DNA from: Ichthyophis bannanicus
Lineage: Eukaryota > Chordata > Amphibia > Gymnophiona > Ichthyophiidae
Reading direction: 5' to 3'
DNA length: 64,000 bases
Assembly (NCBI GenBank): GCA_033557465.1
Contig: CM066047.1
Location: forward strand, 5,704,001 to 5,768,000
Below are positions 31,310 through 41,756 of this stretch, piece after piece (the stretch's first letter is position 1; each line of letters opens with the position of its first letter). The notes beneath the pieces are model-generated. The model did no database searches, was not told the DNA's origin, and saw nothing but the letters and a program-made list of their open reading frames with translations. The position numbers and the translations under genes were made by a program.

Positions 31310-33430
31310 CTGTAACAAACACTCAAAATTGGTGCCTGCAGTACGTGGAGCTTGATCATGAATCATTTTCTCATCACTTATGTTTATAGATGACAAAGCG
31401 AGAAGAGAAGTGTATAAGGATTTTTGGTGAAGATAAGTCTGATCCACTTGCATCAGCACTGGTGGCATTGGCCCACATGGCCTCAGGAACTGCACCAGAC
31501 ACTGGAGGTGCATCAGCATGGAAAAGTCATCGAGCTTACTTGGCGTCGAGCATCGGTAGGATGTCCAGATAATGGTCATCCCTCAATTCTCTTATGAAGA
31601 ATAGGAAGGGTTTGTCCTGGTCTTCCCAGACATCAGGGGCTAAAGGCATCCAGCTTCAAACAGAGGCTCAGATGCATCAGTGCTATAATTCATTTCAGAA
31701 CTATGTCAAGATCATCTAGGTTTTGAACGAGCTCCGGCTCTCAAAGTTGCCCCAATGTAAGGATCGCTTATCCTCCTCTATACTGGAGGGTCATGCCAGT
31801 CTCCAAGAGGCTGAAACCAGTTGGCTGATATTCTTTGGAAGATTCCACAGACATTGACCAATCCTGCTGTGGGCCTCACACTTTTGTCAATGGCGGCCCT
31901 TGAGAAGTGGCTAATGAAAGGCCTCAAGGAATGGATGATGATGTTATTTTCCATACATGTGGCTACTGCTTCAATAGCATTGAAGATGGCATAGCATAGT
32001 ATCAAACTGATCCTTGAGATTCACAGCCTGCTTGGTAGGAGAGATACCATTATCGAGACCTCAAAGGGCTTTGACTGCCTGGGTGGTGGCCATCCTGAGC
32101 GCATCGGGGAAGATCGCTCCCGTAGCATCAAAGAGCATTGGTCCACTGATGCACCTAGAGGAGGGTCACCACCCATGTGAGACAGCCTTTGGTACAGGCA
32201 GAGGCTCAGACATTGTTCTCTGAAAGTCTGCATCTGAGCATTCCTGGGACTCTGGATATGACTTGGAGTATTTCTTGGAAGAGATGTCTCCTGATTTGCC
32301 CTCAGACACCTCACCTCCTCATGAACAATGTAAGTCTGCCCGAGGAGCACTCCTTCCATGATTTTTTTCAAGTTATGGTTAAGTCCATACCATTTTTGTT
32401 GGAAACAGAGAAGGAACCCAGGGCAGAAGAACTGGAAATCCTCCAGTTTTGTGATTCCCCTAAGAAGGTGGTAACGGTGCCCAGGCATCACATCCTTTAG
32501 AGCAGAGGTACTCAAATCCAGTCCTGGAGGGCCTCAAACCAGTCAGGTTTTCGGGATATCCCTAATGAATATGCATGAGATATATTTGCATGCACTGCCT
32601 CCATTATATTTTAATCTATCTCATGCATATTCATTAGGGATATCCCGAAAACCTGACTGGTTTGCGGCCCTCCAGGACTGGATTTGAGTACCTCTGCTTT
32701 AGAGGCTATAGATGAGAATATAGGAGATCTCTTCCCTCTCTGCTTCCAGTCAGTAAAAAGGTCAAATCAATGTATAGAGTGCAGAAGACTCCTGGATTCA
32801 AGAAGTCCAGCTACTGCAACATTCCATGGTCATTGAATCTGCTCTCAAAATAGCCAAAAGTTCCAAGTCTCTTTCTTTGGTGCCCCCGGGGAGGGAGGCT
32901 AGGATGTTGAACTCTTTTGAGAGGAAATTCTTTCAGAATGCTATGCTAATATCTCATGTGGTGTCCTACCAGCTCTTTATGCACATGCACTTGTGGAACA
33001 TTGTGCATAGTCTGGATGAGTTTGCAGACTCTCTCCCTCCAGAGAAAGTCTTGCAACTCTGATCCATAGTGGGCAGAGGAAGGAGTGCAGAAATATACTG
33101 TATGGCTGACATATGATACTTTCGATATGGCATCAAGAGCCTCCTCCATTAGCACTCACATCCAGAGAATCTCAATGTGGTTGAGCATGTTCCACTAAGG
33201 CAGGAAGGGCAGGGATTTTACTTGAGGTAACAAAGGAAACAGGGAGATTCCGTCCTATCCTAGATCTGTTTGCAAGAGGTTCAGAATGGTTTCCCTTGGC
33301 ACCCTGCTTCTCTTTCTTCAAAAATAGGATTGGCTGTGTTCTCTGTACCTAAAAGATACTTACAGCCACATTCAGATATATCTCAGTCACAGGATGTATC
33401 TGGTACATTGTAGGGAAATACAACTTAAAG
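31310..33430 (+). mobile_element. DIRS element copy 3, right part
   Basis: GAG and the first RT block of an old DIRS. It begins with TNTQNWCLQY, matching the zinc-region end in copies 1 and 2. It continues through the low-complexity region, IESALKIAKS and PPGREARML (32,826-32,920), to GFPWHPASLSSK-type remnants of RT at 33,230-33,430, where it is truncated. It is interrupted by the hAT MITE at 32,503-32,696. Confidence 0.75.
31310..33430 (+). pseudogene. DIRS GAG/RT, degraded
   Basis: Corresponds to roughly residues 30-740 of the intact protein at 26,601-30,236, in many frames with stops. The clearest parts are ESALKIAKSSKSLSLVPPGR at 32,832 and the RT start region near 33,220. Not functional. 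Confidence 0.7.
32503..32696. mobile_element. Palindromic hAT-type MITE (194 bp)
   Basis: Both ends carry CAGAGGTACTCAAATCCAGT in inverse orientation and almost the whole element folds back on itself, with the inner arms meeting around 32,590. It is flanked by a perfect 8-bp duplication, CTTTAGAG (32,495-32,502 and 32,697-32,704). 8-bp duplications and CAG…CTG ends are hAT features. It carries no coding sequence. Confidence 0.9.
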
Positions 33431-33689
33431 TATCTCATACTGCCAGGGCCAGCCCAAGGGCTTTTGCTGCCCTAGGCAGTCCCATCATGTTGTCCCCTCC
33501 CCCACCCCAAAATCTCATCTGTGAGAGGAAGCTGCGTAGCGATCATTCAATGTTTTTTTTTTTAGTGCCTCATCTTAAAGGAAGTTGTGTCGAAGAGACA
33601 GGAGTGGCAGACTATAAGGCCCGCTGCAGCGCTGAAGTGGCAGCAGAAAGCTGCCAATTTTAAACATTGTGGTGGGTCTTGGGAGATAG
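33431..33689. other. Unclassified repeat fragment
   Basis: GGGCCAGCCCAAGGGCTTTTGCTGCCCTAGGCAG resembles the start of the stretch at 61,374, so this is probably a dispersed repeat. It contains a short T run at 33,551-33,562. No coding signal. Confidence 0.35.
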
Positions 33690-33944
33690 TTATGCTGCCC
33701 ACTGGGCCACCTCCTTCTTTTTACTGGCCATTCCTCTTCCTATGTACCCAAGCATCCTTCTGGCATTTCCCATTGCCTTTTGTACCTGTTTAGCCACCTT
33801 AAGGTCATCAGAAACAATCACATCCTGATTCTGCTCTTCTTTTATGGACAGAAATACTTCAGCCCCTATTTTGTACCGTTCCCTTGGATTTTTGCATCCC
33901 AAATGCATGACCCTGCATTTTTTAGCATTCAATCTCAGCTGCCA
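33690..33944 (-). mobile_element. CR1-like fragment in inverse orientation
   Basis: Minus strand encodes VMHLGCKNPRERYKIG, VIVSDDLKVAKQVQKAMGNA and RRMLGYIGRGMA, a post-RT block of a CR1 subfamily distinct from the CR1 copies above. It abuts, head to head, plus-strand RT sequence of the same subfamily at 33,945. Confidence 0.7.
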
Positions 33945-34109
33945 AATTCTCGATCATACTCTATTACCAGTGGTGTGCCTCAAGGATCTGTCCTTGGTCC
34001 GATTCTTTTTAACATCTTTGTTGGTGATATTACGGAAGGGCTATCAGGTAAGGGTTGCCTTTTTGCAGATGATAAAAAAACACCCAGCTCAAGGCAGAGA
34101 AATCCAAAT
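33945..34109 (+). mobile_element. CR1-like RT fragment, left of the Penelope element
   Basis: Encodes [20 protein letters not shown] and LFADD of a CR1-group RT. It is cut by the Penelope insertion; the same gene continues from about 37,150. Confidence 0.75.
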
Positions 34110-34602
34110 CAAATAATGTAGCCCCAGCTTCAAACCTCCGTGTATACCATAAAAGTGCTCATGCAACACTTTATCTAATTCTTTTTGTCGGAGTAACCGA
34201 TCAGAGGATACAGGAACTGTCACCCGTCCCCCACCACGGTCATTCCATTTTAATCATTTTAAATGCTTGAAAAAACTTTACTTATCTTGCTTGAATTCAG
34301 CCAAGAAGGAATTCAAAAGACACAACGTGCCACGTTTCGAGCCCTCCAACAATCACTGGCTCTGCATCAGGTGAAAAGCTAGAATCCCTTGAAAAATGGC
34401 TTTTGCATTACTCAGTACAACGGTCCGGTTTAAAGAGATGGCGTGTGACGTCAGACGCACGCAAGAGAATCCAATAGCCAAGCAATGATGCCCAATACAC
34501 AAGCATTAAGAATTGGGAAAACCCACTGTCAGGGAATCCCAATGACGTTGTAAACACTCCCTACTCACAGCAATGTATGCCACTCAACGGAGCCATTCAA
34601 AC
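34110..34602 (-). repeat. Left terminal inverted repeat of the Penelope element
   Basis: Inverse copy of 36,657-37,149 with few differences. Its inner end overlaps the ORF start. Confidence 0.92.
34308..34388 (-). ncRNA. Hammerhead ribozyme, left repeat
   Basis: Inverse copy of the motif at 36,871-36,951: core CTGATG-C-A, stem II GAGCC/GGCTC, GAAA, stem III ACGT/ACGT and closing stem I GGGATTC/GAATTCC. Predicted self-cleavage lies between 34,324 and 34,323 on the minus strand. Confidence 0.7.
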
Positions 34603-36694
34603 GGAGCTTTTTCATAAATTGCGGGTTTGTCTCTATTTTTCTCAACATGGTCCGGGTGATGGAGATCCTTCGGTTATTTCAGGTCCCTCCAGATGGCTCC
34701 CTCCAGGTGTAGTAGATCCAGTCATTTCGACGTTTCAAGATTTGATCCTCCGAGATTTGGATGTTCTGGAGCCGACTCTACTCACAACTTTTCCAAATTT
34801 GTCCCGTGAGCAATTTCAAGCGATGCGGGACCTTTCCACGTCTGATTTCATTATTCGCCGTGCGGATAAAGGTGGGGCGATTGTTGTGCTGTCTCCTGAG
34901 CAATATGATATTGAGATTCAGGCTCATCTTCAGAATCGTGAGCATTACCAGCTGCTTTCCCATGACCCGACGCCATCAGTAGTGCAGAGTGTTCGGTCCC
35001 TGATGTTGCAGGCTTTACAGAATGGTTGGATTACTGGACGTGAATTTCGGTTCCTGATCAATCCAGTTCCTAAGATCCCTGTTTTTTATCTGGTTCCCAA
35101 ATTACATAAGAATGTCCAACAACCTCCAGGACGCCCGATTGTGTCCTGTAGGGACTCGCTCCTGGAGCCTCTCTCCAAATTTTGTGATGTATTTCTACAA
35201 CCTGCGGCATCAAGGGTCTCCTCCTATATCCGTGATACAGGTGATTTTCTCACACAATTGTCCTCTTGCACTGATTATTCGACCTATACATGTTTGGTGT
35301 CTCTTGATGTGCAAGCACTTTACACTAATATAAATCAGCACGAAGTGCTCCAACATTTAACTGATTATCCTCTTGACTTACCTACACGGATCCCGTGGTC
35401 CTTTTTGTTAGCGATGTTGGACTTAGTATTAAATAGCAATTATTTTTTACATAATTGTAATTTTTACAGACAAACTTTTGGCATAGCAATGGGGGCTACG
35501 GTGGCACCCTCCATTGCCACCATTTACATGGCCATTTTTGAGGATAAGTATGTGTATTCTTCTCCATTTTTTCAATTTGTGCCTTTTTGGCGTCGTTTTT
35601 TAGACGATGTCTTTTTTCTGTGGTCTGGATCTCAGGAAGATCTGCTGAGTTTTGTCAGTTCATTGAACACACATTCTCCACACATTCAGTTTACTGCGGT
35701 ATTTGATAAACGATCTATTCAGTTTTTGGATCTGACGATTTTTTTGTCAACTGAGGGCCTCACTACCACTTTGTTCCGCAAGCCTGTTCAGCAGAATACT
35801 TTGTTGCAATTCTCAAGCTTTCATCCTCCGCCGTTGAAGCGTGGCCTTCCATTCGGCCAATTTTTGCGTCTTCGACGCAATTGTTCATTGTTGGATGACT
35901 TTTATCATCATGCGTTTGATCTACAGAAGCGGTTATTATCTAGGGGATACCCTGTCTCAGTAATTAAGAAAGCCTTTAAACGGGCTCGGTTCATTCATCG
36001 AGAATGGCTGCTTCTTCCCCGCTCTCCATCTAATACCTCAGAGGATGACGATTTTACCGGTATTTTTCCATATTTGGTGGGAGTTCCTAAAGTGGTGGCC
36101 ATTGTGCGCCGCTATTGGCCGGTTTTATCTGTTCACCCCTGTTTTACAAATAAGCGGCTTCGGGTGGCTTATTCACGGGCGCCAAATCTACGGGATCGAA
36201 TTGTGAAATCCACCTGGCCTACGGATCGTCCTTCCTTGTCTCATGCCAACCCTGGTCATTTCACCTGTGGCACTTGTACTTATTGTGATATGGCATTGAC
36301 AGGTCTCAGCTGGAGGGATATGTCTACATCATTTATCTACAGTTCAAATTGGCATACCACTTGCAATTCATCCTTTGTGGTGTATCTGATTGTTTGCCCA
36401 TGTGGACTGCATTATGTTGGCCGGACCACCCGGGCTGTCAAACTTCGCCTGGGGGAACATGCGTCCCGTCTGAGGACTAAAACAATGTCGGCGCCTATGG
36501 TCAGTCACTGTCTGCAGGAGGATCACTTGTTTCAACAATTACGCTGGAGGGTGCTTGACTTCATTCCACCAGATCCCCGGGGAGGGGACCGTGTTGCAAA
36601 ATTGCAACGGACTGAGCAACAATGGATATTTCGTCTGGCTACTGTTTCCCCCCAGGGTTTGAATGGCTCCGTTGAGTGGCATACATTGCTGTGA
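34577..36694 (+). CDS. Penelope-like reverse transcriptase with GIY-YIG endonuclease
   Basis: 705 codons without stop or frameshift. RT motifs: RRADKGGAIVVL (about residue 94), FYLVPKLHK, PGRPIVS, SLDVQALYTNI (about 241), GIAMGATVAPS (about 301), catalytic FLDD (about 343) and IQFLDLTI. The C-terminal GIY-YIG nuclease has VYLIVCPCGLHYVGRT (about 601), RLGEH and a terminal E in LQRTEQQW, preceded by a Cys-rich CGTCTYC segment. PLE proteins prime and reverse transcribe at nicked targets. The first codons lie in the left inverted repeat and the last in the right one, so the true N-terminus may have been lost by 5' truncation. It could still encode an active enzyme. Confidence 0.9.
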   Translation: MPLNGAIQTELFHKLRVCLYFSQHGPGDGDPSVISGPSRWLPPGVVDPVISTFQDLILRDLDVLEPTLLTTFPNLSREQFQAMRDLSTSDFIIRRADKGGAIVVLSPEQYDIEIQAHLQNREHYQLLSHDPTPSVVQSVRSLMLQALQNGWITGREFRFLINPVPKIPVFYLVPKLHKNVQQPPGRPIVSCRDSLLEPLSKFCDVFLQPAASRVSSYIRDTGDFLTQLSSCTDYSTYTCLVSLDVQALYTNINQHEVLQHLTDYPLDLPTRIPWSFLLAMLDLVLNSNYFLHNCNFYRQTFGIAMGATVAPSIATIYMAIFEDKYVYSSPFFQFVPFWRRFLDDVFFLWSGSQEDLLSFVSSLNTHSPHIQFTAVFDKRSIQFLDLTIFLSTEGLTTTLFRKPVQQNTLLQFSSFHPPPLKRGLPFGQFLRLRRNCSLLDDFYHHAFDLQKRLLSRGYPVSVIKKAFKRARFIHREWLLLPRSPSNTSEDDDFTGIFPYLVGVPKVVAIVRRYWPVLSVHPCFTNKRLRVAYSRAPNLRDRIVKSTWPTDRPSLSHANPGHFTCGTCTYCDMALTGLSWRDMSTSFIYSSNWHTTCNSSFVVYLIVCPCGLHYVGRTTRAVKLRLGEHASRLRTKTMSAPMVSHCLQEDHLFQQLRWRVLDFIPPDPRGGDRVAKLQRTEQQWIFRLATVSPQGLNGSVEWHTLL

Positions 36695-37149
36695 GTAGGG
36701 AGTGTTTACAACGTCATTGGGATTCCCTGACAGTGGGTTTTCCCAATTCTTAATGCTTGTGTATTGGGCATCATTGATTGGCTATTGGATTCTCTTGCGT
36801 GCGTCTGACGTCACACGCCATCTCTTTAAACCGGACCGTTGTACTGAGTAATGCAAAAGTCATTTTTCAAGGGATTCTAGCTTTTCACCTGATGCAGAGC
36901 CAGTGATTGTTGGAGGGCTCGAAACGTGGCACGTTGTGTCTTTTGAATTCCTTCTTGGCTGAATTCAAGCAAGATAAGTAAAGTTTTTTCAAGCATTTAA
37001 AATGATTAAAATGGAATGACCGTGGTGGGGGACGGGTGACAGTTCCTGTATCCTCTGATCGGTTACTCCGACAAAAAGAATTAGATAAAGTGTTGCATGA
37101 GCACTTTTATGGTATACACGGAGGTTTGAAGCTGGGGCTACATTATTTG
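36657..37149 (+). repeat. Right terminal inverted repeat of the Penelope element
   Basis: Partner of 34,110-34,602. It encodes the last 12 codons and stop of the ORF, then the 3' region with the hammerhead. Confidence 0.92.
36871..36951 (+). ncRNA. Hammerhead ribozyme, right repeat
   Basis: Read 5' to 3': GGGATTC (stem I outer, pairs with GAATTCC at 36,945-36,951), CAC (pairs with GTG at 36,936-36,938), core CTGATG then C-A, stem II GAGCC (36,897-36,901) with GGCTC (36,916-36,920), GAAA, stem III ACGT (36,924-36,927) with ACGT (36,931-36,934) and T36,935 as the cleavage base. The extra C in CTGATGCA differs from the consensus CTGANGA and could lower activity. Confidence 0.72.
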
Positions 37150-37924
37150 TTTTTGCAGATGATACCAAAATCTGCAATAGACACCCAGGAAGGTATAGAT
37201 AACATGAGGAGGAATCCCGCTTAGCTTAAAGAATGGTCTAGAAATTGGCAGTTGAGATTTAATGTTAAAAAATGCAAAGTCATGCATTTGGGCTGCAGCA
37301 ATCCAAGGGAGCGATATAATATAAGGATGAAGTACTTCTGTCCACAAAAGAAGAGCGGGACTTGGACATGATTGTGTCTGATGATCTTAAAGTAGCTAAA
37401 CAGGTAAAAAAGGCAATGGTGAAAGCTAGAAGGATGCTTGAGTGCAAAGGGAGAGGAATGGCCAACAGAAGAAAGGAGATGATAGTGCCTCTGTATAAGT
37501 CTTTAGTGCGACTTCATTTGGAGTATTGTATGTAATTCTGGAGACCACACTTTCAAAAGGATATAAAAGGTTGGAGTCAGTACAGAGAGTGGCTACTAAA
37601 ATGGTTAGTGGTCTTCATTATAAAGCATATGAGGACAGACTTAAGGATCTTAATATGTATACTTTAGAGGAAAGGCGAAATAGAGGTGATATGATGGAGA
37701 CGTTTAAATACTTCCATGGCATAAATGCACAGAAGGAGAACCTCTTTCGATGGAAAGCAAGCTCTGCTATGAGGGGACATAGGATGAGGGTGAAAGGGGA
37801 TAGACTCAGGAGTAATATGCAGAAATATTTCCTTACAGAAAGAGTGGTAGATGCGTGGAATAGTCTCCCAGTGGAGGTGGTAGAGATGAGGACAATATCT
37901 GAATTTAAAAAAGCATCCTTCTAG
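37150..37924 (+). pseudogene. CR1-like ORF2 C-terminal region, right of the Penelope element
   Basis: Frames in order: FADD-type start, HLGCSNPRERYN, IVSDDLKVAKQVKKAM, PLYKSLVRLHLEYCM, then RVATKMVSGLHYKAYEDRLK and AWNSLPVEVVEM. Stops occur near 37,224, 37,325 and 37,535. Continues the gene begun at 33,945. Confidence 0.7.
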
Positions 37925-38587
37925 CTTTCGCCGTAGCCTTTTCTAGCTGTTTACAAAAATATAAAGAAGCAATCCTTAATAGAAAGAAAGAACACCACAC
38001 CAGAATACTCACCAAATCACTCAACTGCCCAAGGGAACTTTTTGAAATAGTCAAATCTCTAACCCAATCCCTTAATAATGGCACACACAACTATGCTATT
38101 AAACCACAAATCCTTGCAAACCACTTTGCAGCCAACTAAAAAGTAACACACTCAAGGATACCACTCCCACACAGGTTCTCTCCACAAACCCAACTCTTGG
38201 AATTCTTTCTACTCAATTGAACAAAGACAACTACTAAACATTATCACCTCAATCAACACCACCACTTCATCACTTGATCCATGCCCAGTCAACTGGATCA
38301 AAGCAAATAAAACTGAACTAGCTCCACACATACTATCCATTATAAACCAATGCCTCACACAAAGATACATGCCAACCCAAATCAAACAATCCATGATACG
38401 TCCTATCTTGAAAAATAAAAGCCTAGACAAATACAACCCCAGTTCTTACAGACCAATAGCAAGCATTCCATTTATCTCTAAAATAATCGAGAAAGCCATG
38501 CAAATGCAATTACAGGACTGCATAGACCTAAATGCACCCCTTAATGAACAACAATTCAGATTCTGCCCCCACCACGGAGTTAGAACA
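37925..38587 (+). mobile_element. L2-like LINE copy 3, segment 1 of 4
   Basis: Encodes YKEAILNRKKEHHTRILTKS, CPRELFEIVKSLTQ, DPCPVNWIK, SSYRPIASIPF and FCPHHGV, in order, with frame changes. The first clear homology is at about 37,955. It stops inside HHGV-x-T, where CR1 copy 2 is inserted; the next codons (LLTLLDKLLRGLD) are at 50,316. Confidence 0.85.
37955..38587 (+). pseudogene. L2-like ORF2, first part (split gene)
   Basis: Linker and first RT blocks of ORF2, broken by a stop near 38,140 and a frame change before 38,369. The gene continues at 50,316-50,625, 52,196-52,602 and 56,471-56,990. The pieces together cover RT up to the C-terminus; the endonuclease is absent (5' truncation). Confidence 0.8.
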
Positions 38588-38753
38588 TAAGAACATAAGA
38601 TATGCCATACTGGATCAGACCAAGGTCCATCAAGCCCAGTATCCTGTTTCCAACAGTGGCCAATCTAGGTCATACATACCTAGCAGTATCCCCAAGAGAC
38701 ATAGGTCCCACAATGCTTGTATTGACTCAAGCATTGATATCCTGGGTCCCTTT

Positions 38754-41721
38754 TTAATAATGGTTTATGGACCTTTCCTCCAGGAACTTGTCAAAACCTT
38801 TTTTAAACCCAGCTACACTAACAGCCTTTACCACATCCTCCGGCAACAAATTCCAGAGTTTGATTACACGTTGAGTGAAAAAATATTTTCTCTTATTTGT
38901 CTTAAATAGATCACCTTGTAGCTTCATTACATGTCCTCTAGTCTTTCTATATTCTGATAACGTAAACAATCGATCTACGTTTACCCGTTCCACTCCATTC
39001 ATTAATTTAAAGACCTCTATCATATCTACCCTCAGCCGTCTCTTTTCTAGGCTGAAGAGCCCCAACCTTTGTAGCCTTTCTTCATAGGAGTAGCCTTCCA
39101 TCCCTTTTACCATTTTGGTGGCTCTTTTCTGTACCTTTTCTAATAACACTATATCCTTTTTAAGATACGGCGACCAGAATTGCACACAATATTCAAGGTG
39201 TGGTCGTGCCATGGAACGATACAGAGGCATTATAATATCCTTTGTTTTATTTTCCATTCCTTTCCTTATGATACCTAGCATTTTATTTGCTTTCTTGGCC
39301 GCCGCTGCACACTGGGCGGAGGGTTTTAACATGTTATCCACGATGACTCCTAAATCTTTTTCCTGGGTGGTGGTTCCCAATGTGGAACCTTGCATAGTGT
39401 AACCATAGTTTGGGTTGTTCTTCCCTAGGTGCATAACTTTGCACTTGTCCACATTGAATTTCACCTGCCATTTGGATGCCCAGTCTTCCAATTTATCCAG
39501 ATCCTCCTGCAGTTTTGCACAGTCCTCTTGGGTTTTAACAACTTTAAACAGTTTTGTGTCGTCCGCAAATTTGATAACCTCACTAATTATTCCCTTTTCC
39601 AGGTCATTTATGAATATGTCAAAAAGTAGCGGACCCAGTACAGATCCCTGGGGTACTCCACTATTCACCCTTTTCCATTGGGAAAATTGGCCATTTAGCC
39701 CTACCCTCTGCTTTCTATCTTTTAACCAGTTCCCGATACACAACAGTACACTGCCTCCTATCCCATGACTTTTTACTTTTGCCAAAAGCCTCTGATGAGG
39801 GACCTTGTCAAAAGCTTTCTGAAAGTCCAGATACACTATATCGACTGACTCACCTTTGTCTACCTGTTTATTCACACCTTCAAAAAAACATATCAGATTA
39901 CTAAGACAAGATCTTCCTTGTCTAAAGCCATGTTGGCTGTCTCCCATTAGGCCATGACTATCTACATGCTGTGTAATTTTGTTCTTTATGATGGTTTCTA
40001 CCATTTTCCCCGGTACCGACGTCAGGCTCACTGGTCTGTAATTTCCCGGATCACCCCTGGAACCCTTTTTAAAAATTGGCGTTACATTGGCAATCCTCCA
40101 ATCTTCAGGTATTACAGATGATTTTAATGAAAGTTCACAGATTACTAATAGCAGGTCTGCAATCTCATATTTCAGTTCTTTCAACACTCTTGGATGTATA
40201 CCATCCGGTCCAGGTGATTTGCTACTATTCTGTTTATCATATAGTTGTAATACATCTGCCCGGTGTAGCGATATTTCTCTCAATTCCTCTGCCGTATCAC
40301 CTTTAAATACCACTTCAGTCTTGGGTAACATCCCTACATCTTCCTCAGTAAAGACCGAAGCAAAGAATTCATTCAGTCTCTCTGCTATAGCCTTATCTCC
40401 TCTTACTGCCCTTTTTACCCCTCCATCATCTAATGGTCCAATTGACTCTCTCACAGGCCTTTTGCTACGAATGTACTTGAAAAAGTCTTTATTTCGTGTT
40501 TTTGCTTCCGTAGCATGTTCCTTCTCAAATTCTCGCTTTGCTTGCCTTATCAATGCTTTGCATTTAACTTGCCAGTGCTTTTGCTGTTTCCAGTTTTCAT
40601 CGTTTGGCTCTTTTTTCCATTTCCTGAAAGACGCTTTTTTGGTAGCAACAACCTCTCTGACCTCACCTTTAAACCATGCTGGCAGTTTTTTGGACTTTCT
40701 TCCACTTTTCTTAATGCGTGGAATACAGCTGGTCTGGGCTTCCAGGATAGTATTTTTAAACAACACCCAAGCTTGATGTAAGTCTTTAACCTTTCCAACC
40801 CCTCCTTTCAGATTTTTCTTAACTATATTCCTCATTTTATCATAGTCTCCCTTCCGAAAGTTAAAAGGTAGTACTGTGGATTTCTTTACTATCCCTCCTC
40901 CACTAACTAAATCAGACACGATCATGCTATGATCACTATTGCCAAGTGGTCCCAACACCCTTATTTCTTGCACCAGATCTGGTGTTCCGCTAAGGACTAA
41001 GTCCAGTATGGCTTCCCCTCTGGTCGGTTCATGAACTAGCTGCTCCAAGAAGCAGTCATTTATTTCATCTAGGAACTTTATCTCCCTAGCATGTCCTGCC
41101 GTGACACTGACCCAGTCGATACCGGGGTAACTGAAATCACCCATTATTACTACTCTGCTGTGACTTTTGTTAGCTTCCTTGATTTCTCTGAGCATTTCAT
41201 CATCCATTTGTTCATTCTGGCCAGGCGGTCGATAGTACACCCCCACTGCCACCGCCTTCCCCTTTTTACATGGGATTTCAATCCATAGAGATTCTACAGG
41301 AAATTTTGTATCCTGCAAAACTTTAATCCTTTCTGACTCAATGCCCTCTCTAACATAGAGCGCAACCCCTCCACCAATTTGATCAGCTCTATCATTACGA
41401 TATACTTTGTATCCAGGTATCACAGTGTCCCACTGGTTATCCTCCTTCCACCATGTCTCTGTGATTGCAATCATATCTAACCTCTCATTTAGAGCTATAT
41501 TCTAACTCTCCCATCTTATTGTTTAGACTTCTAGCGTTTGCATACAAGCATTTTAGAGACTGTATTTTATTAATATTAATCTGGCTATTGGTAGAAATGG
41601 GTAATTTGGGATCTTTAAGCTCTGTCTGCTCCATACTCGAAGGCATTTGGGCTACTACACTCTTTTTCGGAACCTCACTGCTTTTGGTAGTATCCTTCAA
41701 GGATACCTTCTTCTGAACCAT
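38754..41721 (-). pseudogene. CR1 ORF2 (endonuclease-reverse transcriptase), one break
   Basis: The most complete CR1 ORF2 here. A 906-codon frame (38,754-41,474) holds endonuclease motifs [24 protein letters not shown] and NSDHSMI, then [50 protein letters not shown] and catalytic FADD, and the C-terminal region [13 protein letters not shown]. The first endonuclease block (LYANARSLNNKM) lies at 41,485-41,721 in another frame, so there is a break near 41,480. Apart from that the gene reads cleanly. Total about 980 residues, the usual CR1 length. Confidence 0.88.
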
Positions 41722-41756
41722 ACGCTCTTGGGCGACTGTCGGCTTTCCCCTATTAT

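Larger units (their letters stand above)
34110..37149 (+). mobile_element. Penelope-like element with 493-bp inverted terminal repeats
   Basis: A 3.04-kb element. The segments 34,110-34,602 and 36,657-37,149 are inverse copies of equal length (493 bp) and near-identical sequence. Between them, and reaching into both, is one open ORF with RT and GIY-YIG endonuclease. Each repeat carries a hammerhead ribozyme motif. Terminal repeats in inverse as well as direct orientation, and hammerheads, are known for Penelope-like elements. It sits inside a CR1-like RT gene; TTTTTGCAGATGAT occurs on both sides, which may be a target duplication or host overlap. Confidence 0.92.

Noticed and set aside
40087..40781. 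Plus-strand 229-codon frame (also seen antisense to the CR1 copies at 1,643 and 53,063)
   Set aside because: It is the mirror of the CR1 ORF2 linker and RT; its recurrence simply follows the recurrence of CR1.
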